DNA of 11,602 bases, taken from contig JAICSL010000024.1 of NCBI GenBank assembly GCA_025936955.1, positions 1-11,602 on the forward strand. Reading direction: 5' to 3'. The DNA comes from Nitrososphaeraceae archaeon. GTDB taxonomy: Archaea; Thermoproteota; Nitrososphaeria; Nitrososphaerales; Nitrososphaeraceae. This document shows, piece after piece, positions 7,509 to 11,602 of the stretch; positions within the stretch are counted from its first letter, which is position 1; every line of letters starts with the position of its first letter. The notes beneath the pieces were generated by a model. It saw only the letters and a program-made list of their open reading frames with translations. It had not been told where the DNA came from and ran no database searches. The translations under genes and the position numbers were made by a program.

Positions 7509-7516
7509 CTTATATT
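7509..7516 (-). promoter_or_regulatory. TATA box of the dCache receptor gene
   Basis: AATATAAG within CCAATATAAGAAC on the minus strand is centred about 36 nt upstream of ATG 7477, predicting a leader of about 10 nt. Confidence 0.5.
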
Positions 7517-7614
7517 GGACGTCCACATGAATAGTACAATGTACTACACTGTAAAGGGATATTGAGACGCATGTTTAAGAGAGATTGAAGAATCAGATAT
7601 CACAGCGGGTTGGA

Positions 7615-7662
7615 TGGAATGCAAGACAGATCTGATTCAATTAGTCCACCCAGAATAAAACA
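7615..7662 (+). repeat. Dispersed 48-bp repeat, copy A
   Basis: It matches 10027-10074 at 45 of 48 positions on the same strand. It contains ATG at 7619 opening a 19-codon frame (to TAG 7676-7678) with the core DSISPPRIKH shared with the other copy. It lies in the gap between two minus-strand genes and has no TATA box at the right distance, so it looks like a relic or an element in its own right. Confidence 0.85.
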
Positions 7663-7710
7663 CAGTATAAAAGAATAGTTGACAGTAAACGCTTAGCCGT
7701 GGATTTAGAC

Positions 7711-8133
7711 CTATAATACACGTAACTTTCTGACCAAGAATAATATCGCTCCTGCGGGTATGAAAAGAGCAAAAAGCAATAATAAGTAGGGAGCGTCTTG
7801 TAGATATAGATGGCTTCCAACTAAAAGTATACCGTAGATATTTATCAGTATTGAAGGGACAACTAGAGCCAATATCAATAACTCAAAATATTTGTACATT
7901 ATTGAAGACGATGGTGTCATTACTGTAGTAGTTGTTCTTGCTGCACTTTGCATTCTCAATCCCAAAATAAAAGAAGATGTACCAATCAAGAATGAAACTA
8001 CAGCAAGGATATTTCCTGTAATAGCAGGTATGACAACTAGTGGCAGTCCTTGACTCGTTTGTGGTTGTTGCTGTTGTGCGGCTGCGGTACTTACAGACAC
8101 TAAGAACAACACAATAAAAAGATTCGGTAACAA
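7711..8133 (-). CDS. Small integral membrane protein with signal sequence, unknown function
   Basis: This is a 140-residue protein. Residues 1-19 form a hydrophobic signal-like segment ending TAAA, followed by a Gln-rich patch (20-28), then three likely membrane helices (about 39-59, 84-105, 114-134) and a basic end RKLRVL. The loop at 61-78 is rich in Thr and Ser. No family is recognised. The only start that keeps the signal segment is TTG at 8133, two codons after an in-frame stop; it lies 7 nt after the stop of the upstream gene (8141), so translation is probably coupled and the two form an operon driven from the promoter near 8490. The shared export signals and Gln-rich stretches suggest both products act at the cell surface, perhaps together. 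Confidence 0.7.
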   Translation of the reverse strand: MLPNLFIVLFLVSVSTAAAQQQQPQTSQGLPLVVIPAITGNILAVVSFLIGTSSFILGLRMQSAARTTTTVMTPSSSIMYKYFELLILALVVPSILINIYGILLVGSHLYLQDAPYLLLLFALFIPAGAILFLVRKLRVL

Positions 8134-8140
8134 CCTCTAA

Positions 8141-8458
8141 TCAGAATGGTAATTCAGATGTAACACTTGGCGAATGATTGTCAAGTTTATCATTGCGGAT
8201 ATTCATTTCATTAGTGATTAGTGGTTGCTCTTGTTGATAAGACGGGTTGTGCTGCAGCTTTTGTTGCCACTGTTGGGAAGAATGATTTGCTAACCGCAAT
8301 CCATCTATTATCATACTTTTCATTGCACCTTGTTTTAAATGTGCCTGAACTAGAGACGATGGGAAAGACTCAGCACTAACTATATGAAACGCGTCTAAGG
8401 ATTTTGTTACAAATACCGCAGCAAAAACTGGAATTAATTCCTGAAAGATTTTCTTCAT
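8141..8458 (-). CDS. Small exported Gln-rich protein, unknown function
   Basis: This is a 105-residue protein from ATG 8458; a TTG at 8476 adds six residues. ATG 8458 is preferred because the A/T-rich element at 8485-8493 would start transcription almost at it. The N terminus MKKIF, the hydrophobic stretch 8-18 and VSA at 27-29 resemble a signal peptide. The mature part has no cysteines or membrane helices, is rich in Gln, Asn and Ser (SSQQWQQK and SYQQEQ near the middle) and is probably largely disordered. It is the first gene of a two-gene operon with the membrane protein at 7711-8133 (7-nt gap). I do not recognise the family. Frameshift of one ancestral gene into these two is possible but unlikely, since each has its own export signal. 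Confidence 0.6.
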   Translation of the reverse strand: MKKIFQELIPVFAAVFVTKSLDAFHIVSAESFPSSLVQAHLKQGAMKSMIIDGLRLANHSSQQWQQKLQHNPSYQQEQPLITNEMNIRNDKLDNHSPSVTSELPF

Positions 8459-8484
8459 TTGTATATACGCTATCAAGAGTCTGG

Positions 8485-8493
8485 TTTTATTTT
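8485..8493 (-). promoter_or_regulatory. TATA-like box of the two-gene operon
   Basis: AAAATAAAA on the minus strand is centred about 30 nt upstream of ATG 8458, compatible with a leaderless transcript. Confidence 0.4.
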
Positions 8494-8779
8494 GATTGAG
8501 AAAGATTTTAGCAGTAAAATGATAGATGAAATAGCATAGTAAATAGTTTAGAAAACAACAACAACATTAGACATCACACTATTATATTCTCTGCAGCAGG
8601 ATATTATTTCTATCCTTCCTTCATCTCAGTGGACAAGACAACAGAAAGTGAACCCATACCAAAGATGTCTTAGCTGATCTTTATGCATGGCTTGAATCTC
8701 ATTCCGGATTTACGCAATTCCCATTTCTATACCACCATCATCATATTCTTATTCTTTGTCTAACGCTACTACTAAACGA
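8494..8779. other. Intergenic region, no gene recognised
   Basis: Mixed AT-rich DNA with a short CAA run near 8558-8567. One plus-strand frame (about 8654-8782) stays open for about 40 codons but has no start codon and no recognisable product. I see no promoter, hairpin or repeat that I would defend. Confidence 0.45.
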
Positions 8780-8988
8780 CTAAATAAAATAATCTTCATC
8801 TAAATTTAACATATATAAAACATGGTTTGTTGTTATTTCTATAGGTTGCTGTTCTTGTTTTTCTTCTAGATGATTCTTGTTCTCATCATAGGCTGGTTAG
8901 TTTGATATTTCATATCATCTTCACTGTTATTATTGGATGACTTTAGCTTCTGTTTTGACATTTCAGATACAAAACCTGATAGCATCAT
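8780..8988 (-). pseudogene. Small decayed gene with one frameshift, unknown product
   Basis: A frame from ATG 8988 (or ATG 8961) runs to about 8890 and reads as a hydrophilic segment with MSKQKLKSSNNNSEDDMKYQ. Adding one base near 8890 joins it to a second open stretch with DENKNHLEEKQEQQ and HVLYMLNLDEDYFI, ending at TAG 8780-8782. The two halves together make about 60-69 residues of similar, charged composition. Neither half alone makes a convincing protein, but together they look coding. An AT-rich element near 8999-9010 could be its promoter. No family is recognised; chance alignment of frames is possible. Confidence 0.35.
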
Positions 8989-9152
8989 CTACTATTGTTA
9001 CATTTAAGTAAATCTAGCATATCATTTGTAATAATTACTATTCATAGTAACTCTATTAATACACATAAGACATTCAAAATTCAATTCAAGGAAGATATCC
9101 TGATTGTCCCTTCACAGGTAACCAGTAAAATGTATTATATTGTAATAACTTG

Positions 9153-9170
9153 AAAAATAAAAAAGGAGGG
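9153..9170 (-). terminator. Oligo-T terminator of the tiny secreted protein gene
   Basis: On the minus strand CCCTCC is followed by T6, A, T5, about 20-40 nt after the stop at 9192. This is the clearest terminator in the window. Confidence 0.65.
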
Positions 9171-9191
9171 TTGTTTGAGAATGCCGACAGT

Positions 9192-9407
9192 CTAAATGCA
9201 GGCTGCTGTGACGAAGCAGATTGAATTTAGCTGTACGTTCGCAGCTATTGTACCAAATCCACTGGCTATGGCTTTTGCCTTGTTCTTTTCTTTGGTAATG
9301 GTATTACCATCGCCTGATGTTGCTGATACTGGTGCTATAACTAGTGCGCCTGTCAGTAAAGCTGTAGCTGCCATGACGGCAACAATTGCAAATATCGTGT
9401 TGTTCAT
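9192..9407 (-). CDS. Tiny secreted protein with two C-terminal cysteines
   Basis: This 71-residue exported protein has a clean signal peptide: MNNTIFAIVAVMAATALL..., hydrophobic to about residue 26, with a likely cleavage after VSA (27-29). The mature peptide starts TSGDGNTITKEKNKAK, then a small Gly/Ala stretch, and ends NSICFVTAACI with Cys64 and Cys70 able to form a disulfide. I associate this plan (Met-Asn start, AIVAVMAA core, GDGNT after cleavage, C-terminal cysteine pair) with a multi-copy group of small secreted proteins in soil ammonia-oxidising archaea; function unknown. A TATA box (9440-9447) and a strong T-tract terminator (9153-9170) make it a self-contained gene. The overlapping plus-strand frame is a shadow. 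Confidence 0.8.
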   Translation of the reverse strand: MNNTIFAIVAVMAATALLTGALVIAPVSATSGDGNTITKEKNKAKAIASGFGTIAANVQLNSICFVTAACI

Positions 9408-9439
9408 ACTTATTTCAAAAAAACATTACAAATGTATGC

Positions 9440-9447
9440 ATATATTT
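9440..9447 (-). promoter_or_regulatory. TATA box of the tiny secreted protein gene
   Basis: AAATATAT on the minus strand is centred about 36 nt upstream of ATG 9407, predicting a leader of about 10 nt. Confidence 0.5.
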
Positions 9448-9758
9448 GAATTGAGGAAATTAGTGCTATTATTAGATGCTGAAGTGTTTGCTTATACTAA
9501 TGGATATCTAAATTAAAGATAATTCTTTTATCCAAAAATTTAATTACTATTCTATGTTAAAAATTAACTGTAACAATCCCTATCATTTTAATTAAGTATT
9601 TGGAATTATGAGAATTCAGTGTAAAATACATGGTCATATAATCCAGAAGTACCGGCGAAAGGTAATACCAGCAAAACAGGACTAATCCCGTTGGATAAGA
9701 AAGGACAAATATTTTTAATTATGTCGGTCTATTTATTTAACAAACTATTTGTGTTGTT
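9448..9758. other. Intergenic region with a 25-codon frame, no firm gene
   Basis: On the plus strand, ATG 9608 opens 25 codons starting MRIQCKIHGH, ending at TAA 9683-9685. The Cys-x2-His-Gly-His start is suggestive of a zinc-binding N terminus, but there is no well placed TATA box and no recognisable continuation. The stretch around 9643-9700 is locally more GC-rich and can form short hairpins (TACC/GGTA around GGCGAAA). AT-rich elements at 9708-9717 and 9731-9741 could drive the hairpin RNA candidate to the right. Confidence 0.35.
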
Positions 9759-9818
9759 CCCGAAAGGGCGTCATAGGTCTCGTTAATTCGAGATTCTATT
9801 CTTGCGCTCCTTTAGGAG
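9759..9818 (+). ncRNA. Candidate structured RNA: three consecutive hairpins
   Basis: Three local stems follow one another within 60 nt. The first is CCC-GAAA-GGG (9759-9768), a GNRA tetraloop closed by C-G. The second is ATAG/CTAT plus TCTCG/CGAGA (9773-9799), about 10 pairs with a small internal irregularity and a TTAATT loop. The third is CTCC-TTTA-GGAG (9807-9818). The block is more GC-rich than the surrounding gene-free DNA. TATA-like elements at 9708-9717 or 9731-9741 lie upstream on the plus strand. The strand is uncertain since hairpins read on both; plus is chosen because a GAAA tetraloop is more stable than its complement. It is not tRNA, 5S, SRP or RNase P RNA as far as I can tell. 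There is no direct evidence of transcription. Confidence 0.4.
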
Positions 9819-9839
9819 ATCTTAATATCCAAACACGGT

Positions 9840-9855
9840 AAAATATAATTTAAAT
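9840..9855 (+). promoter_or_regulatory. TATA-like region for the 38-residue membrane protein
   Basis: An AAATATAATTTAAA-type stretch is centred near 9847, predicting a start near 9873 and a leader of about 11 nt before TTG 9884. Confidence 0.4.
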
Positions 9856-9883
9856 TGCATAGGTATCTGGACATAGGCCATTA

Positions 9884-10000
9884 TTGGATCAACTTTTGTT
9901 AGAATGGTTTAATGTGGTAGTTAGTCTGATTGCAGTTGTCTATTTAGTTTACTCCCTGTTTGTACTATACCTCATTTTACAGTATACTAAAGCAGTATAA
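9884..10000 (+). CDS. Probable 38-residue single-span membrane protein
   Basis: The frame starts at TTG 9884 and ends at TAA 9998-10000. The product begins MDQLLLEWFN, continues with an unbroken hydrophobic helix of about 24 residues (VVVSLIAVVYLVYSLFVLYL and a few more) and ends QYTKAV. The amphipathic acidic start, single long transmembrane helix and short basic tail are typical of small membrane proteins. A TATA-like element at 9840-9855 lies at the right distance. An in-frame TAG precedes the start region (9860-9862), and no ATG is available, so TTG is the natural choice. No family is recognised. The next promoter element (9995-10004) overlaps its stop. It is too short for default gene callers and may be unannotated. 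Confidence 0.45.
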   Translation: MDQLLLEWFNVVVSLIAVVYLVYSLFVLYLILQYTKAV

Positions 10001-10004
10001 ATAA
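9995..10004 (+). promoter_or_regulatory. TATA box upstream of repeat copy B
   Basis: GTATAAATAA is a strong box A match centred about 31 nt before ATG 10031, predicting a leader of about 5 nt. It suggests that the short frame in repeat copy B is, or was, a gene start. Confidence 0.5.
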
Positions 10005-10026
10005 CCAGTATAGTTAACGCATTCAC

Positions 10027-10074
10027 TGGAATGCATGACAGATTTGACTCAATTAGTCCACCCAGAATAAAACA
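10027..10074 (+). repeat. Dispersed 48-bp repeat, copy B
   Basis: It matches 7615-7662 at 45 of 48 positions. The differences are A/T at 10036, C/T at 10044 and T/C at 10048. Similarity ends abruptly just after ATAAAACA on the right and at TGGAATG on the left. It contains ATG 10031 with the frame MHDRFDSISPPRIKH. Confidence 0.85.
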
Positions 10075-10359
10075 TTACGAAATAATACTTGGCAATAAGG
10101 TGTATTGATGCTAATATCGTTGCTAAAAGTAGGAGTACAATACTAACCAAATGGACAATTAATACTACTAAATGATTCCACTCTGACAGTTACATATGAT
10201 TGTAGGTATATGCATCATTTTGCGGATTATAATGGCAATATAAGAAACTGTATAGATAACTGGTTTGACGGGATTCAATACACGATTGTATGTAGTCCTC
10301 TAGTGCAAAATAACAACACAAGAGGGAATCCATTTACACACATAATTTTAGCCAATTGA
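10031..10359 (+). pseudogene. Decayed gene beginning in repeat copy B, unknown product
   Basis: From a well placed TATA box (9995-10004), ATG 10031 opens 25 codons starting MHDRFDSISPPRIKH and ending ILGNKVY, stopped by TGA 10106-10108. ATG 10108 overlaps that stop and continues in another frame with LISLLKVGVQY, an in-frame TAA at 10144-10146, then 70 open codons containing NGQLILLNDSTLTVTYDC, MHHFADYNGN, CIDNWFDGIQY and NPFTHIILAN, ending at TGA 10357-10359. One frameshift and one nonsense change would make a single protein of about 108 residues. A shorter intact reading from ATG 10210 (49 residues) is the alternative. I do not recognise the family. The long open stretch is unusual for such AT-rich DNA, which supports a coding past. 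Confidence 0.4.
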
Positions 10360-10595
10360 TGGAGGATAGAAACAAGTAGAGTCTGCATCGGCACAGTTTT
10401 GCCCTGATACATATTGTTGCAGAAAGTTGATTTCTAATGGCGCAACTTATTATTAACAAGTATTGTATTCTTCTTCAGAAAATTTTTCAAATAATGGAAA
10501 AGTTGTACATATTTTCCGTTGTGACCAGTGGTAGTGGCCATTTACTTCCTCGGTAAGTATGTAGCCACATCTATCTCTTCTAGTGAAGTATCCTA
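10348..10595 (-). pseudogene. Open coding-like stretch interrupted by three TAA codons, unknown product
   Basis: One minus-strand frame runs open from inside the end of the phasin-like gene (after a TAG near 10627) to 10456, with RDRCGYILTEEVNGHYHWSQ and FEKFSEEEYNTC. It then meets three successive TAA (10447-10455) and continues open for 32 codons with LEINFLQQYVSGQ and CADADSTCFYPPSIG to TAA 10348-10350. Both parts look protein-like and carry several Cys, His and Trp. No ATG, GTG or TTG opens the first part. The likely reading is a gene remnant, perhaps damaged by expansion of a TAA/TTA repeat; two unrelated remnants are possible. Its end overlaps the convergent plus-strand remnant by 12 bp. 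Confidence 0.35.
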
Positions 10596-11138
10596 TTAAT
10601 CTGCCAAACTGCGAACAAAGTGCCTATCAGGATACTTCGATACTTGTTGGAGAGCTTTTACGGTGTTACCGCTCATTTTCGAAAATTCTTTTGCACTCTC
10701 TTTAGCAGTCTGAACAGAGGTATTGAATGTCTGTAGATTCGCAGATATTGCATTATTTGCTAATCTTGTTGCAGATATCGCATTGTCTGCTATATTACTC
10801 ACTGCATTTGAGTAATCTTCGGCTATTTGTCTTGGAGACATCATCCAATTTGACCAAAGTTGGAATGAGTTGACAATTATGTCTTTTTGAGATTCTATAA
10901 AAGCATCAGCAACTTCTCTAATTGCTTGAACTGTATTTTCCTGATAATCAGAAACAACATCCGTATAACGTGGAATTTCTCTTCTTGCTTCGTTTGTTGT
11001 TTTCTTTATGTTATCTTTAGATTCGTCTAATGCTTTGGTTATTGCTTGTTCCTGTTCGCGTTGAAGTTGTGAATATGTTTCTGTAATATTGTTATTATTG
11101 TTATCTTGCTTTCGATCTTGTTTTTTTGATGTTGACAT
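10596..11138 (-). CDS. Phasin-like helical protein
   Basis: This 180-residue protein starts at ATG 11138; an upstream ATG at 11183 adds 15 residues but precedes the transcript start expected from the TATA box at 11161-11171, which makes the mRNA leaderless at 11138. After a charged, Asn-run N terminus (residues 1-20, with five Asn in a row), nearly all the rest is amphipathic helix: 21-60 charged, 66-100 with QAIREVADAFIESQKDIIVN and SFQLWSNWMM, then 101-170 with the repeated NAISA motif (119-123 and 129-133). There is no signal peptide and no cysteine. Helical, Ala/Asn-rich proteins with an AFIESQK-type segment resemble phasins, which coat polyhydroxyalkanoate granules; relatives of this lineage are known to carry PHA synthase genes. 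No PHA gene adjoins it here. A general coiled-coil or stress protein is the alternative. Confidence 0.65.
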   Translation of the reverse strand: MSTSKKQDRKQDNNNNNITETYSQLQREQEQAITKALDESKDNIKKTTNEARREIPRYTDVVSDYQENTVQAIREVADAFIESQKDIIVNSFQLWSNWMMSPRQIAEDYSNAVSNIADNAISATRLANNAISANLQTFNTSVQTAKESAKEFSKMSGNTVKALQQVSKYPDRHFVRSLAD

Positions 11139-11160
11139 ATATTCTGTACTCTTGACTACA

Positions 11161-11171
11161 TGATATATAAC
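11161..11171 (-). promoter_or_regulatory. TATA box of the phasin-like gene
   Basis: GTTATATATCA on the minus strand is centred about 28 nt upstream of ATG 11138. It decides the start in favour of 11138 over 11183. Confidence 0.6.
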
Positions 11172-11360
11172 AACTAGTATCATTGGGTATTGAATGGTAT
11201 ATAATGGTATTATCGGGATCGTGGCTTCGAGAATAATAAAGTAGATTATGTGATCCTAGATTTAGCTTTTTCCACTTCTATACTATTCCTTTCTTGTATT
11301 ACTTAAGTATCTAAAACAAGAAGTCTGCTCCAAAATATAATTCGCTTCATGTGTATCGTG

Positions 11361-11602
11361 CTACATTTTGATTGTTAATGCATCTTGATAGACTTGGAAT
11401 GTTGCAGGTAGGATTCCTATTGGTTCGCCATCTATAGTGACTGTTATATCTCCTTTTTTCTTCCCTTTATGCTCTTCTTTTGGTTTTATTGACACCTTCT
11501 TTGCCTGCATGTAGATAATGTCTTGATCATTACTGGTATAATTGCCGTTTTTCATACTGATGAATTCTTCTAACATTTTGAAGACACCAGAATTCTTTAG
11601 AA
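11361..11602 (-). CDS. C-terminal end of a diacylglycerol/lipid-kinase-like protein, 5' end outside window
   Basis: The frame is open from the right edge of the window to TAG 11361-11363, giving about 80 C-terminal residues. The codons before ATG 11576 (LKNSGVFK) are in frame without a stop, so that ATG is internal and the gene continues beyond 11602. The stretch QAKKVSIKP, a Lys-rich turn, then ITVTIDGEPIGILPATFQVYQDALTI is the closing beta-strand region of the DAGK/LCB5/YegS lipid kinase fold: an IDGEP turn, a LP turn and a final strand ending in AL-x-I. Such enzymes phosphorylate diacylglycerol or related lipids with ATP at the membrane face. The catalytic GGDGT region would be in the missing part, so the specific substrate is unknown. 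Confidence 0.7.
   Translation of the reverse strand, partial: LKNSGVFKMLEEFISMKNGNYTSNDQDIIYMQAKKVSIKPKEEHKGKKKGDITVTIDGEPIGILPATFQVYQDALTIKM

Noticed and set aside
8654..8782. About 40-codon plus-strand open stretch with YAWLESHSGF
   Set aside because: No start codon, no promoter, and it ends in a low-complexity His/Leu run.
9196..9516. 106-codon plus-strand frame over the tiny secreted protein
   Set aside because: It is antisense to a gene with signal peptide, TATA box and terminator; its product reads as the complement of low-complexity codons.
9643..9700. Stretch with rRNA-like words (GCGAAAGG, GGTAATACC)
   Set aside because: Too short, and I could not align it to any 16S or 23S segment; treated as ordinary DNA near the hairpin candidate.
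11361..11576. Reading ATG 11576 as the start of a 71-residue protein
   Set aside because: The frame continues upstream without a stop to the window edge, and the sequence matches the C-terminal end of a lipid kinase fold.
1..11602. CRISPR array, insertion sequence, tRNA or integrase
   Set aside because: No regularly spaced repeats, no transposase or integrase domain and no tRNA fold were found on either strand by reading.

Overview
The window looks like an accessory stretch of an ammonia-oxidising archaeal genome (Nitrososphaeria). A low-GC, sparsely coding lineage such as Candidatus Nitrosocosmicus is my best guess. This is inferred from AT-rich DNA, archaeal TATA boxes about 25-30 nt upstream of leaderless or short-leader starts, Asn/Ser/Thr/Gln-rich secreted proteins, Cache sensor proteins, and a tiny secreted protein of a kind I associate with this group. 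No rRNA, tRNA, insertion sequence or CRISPR array was recognised.

Layout. 1-558 (-): 5'-most 186 codons of a short-chain dehydrogenase/reductase. 973-2472 (-): complete M32 zinc carboxypeptidase. 2910-4700 (-): large secreted protein that fuses an EWTAKWWQW-motif extracellular domain to a dCache sensor domain. 5054-5311 (+): small four-cysteine protein. 5481-6102 (-): DUF4145 gene broken by about four frameshifts. 6212-7477 (-): membrane dCache receptor with no kinase. 7711-8458 (-): two small exported or membrane proteins in a tight operon. 9192-9407 (-): tiny secreted protein. 10596-11138 (-): phasin-like protein. 11361-11602 (-): 3' end of a diacylglycerol/lipid-kinase-like gene.

Between these are long gene-poor stretches that hold decayed coding DNA (8780-8988, 10031-10359, 10348-10595), a dispersed repeat (7615-7662 and 10027-10074, with a diverged third copy at 5392-5457), a three-hairpin RNA candidate (about 9759-9818) and a probable 38-residue single-span membrane protein (9884-10000).

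Genes working together. Most genes face the minus strand but appear to be separately promoted; only 8458-7711 looks like an operon. The theme is the cell surface: two extracytoplasmic sensors without output domains, several exported proteins of unknown role, and a phasin-like granule protein near a lipid kinase. No multi-gene defence or biosynthetic system is evident. The most novel items are the fusion sensor, the repeat that carries a conserved short reading frame, the hairpin RNA candidate and the unusually well preserved wreck of a DUF4145 gene.
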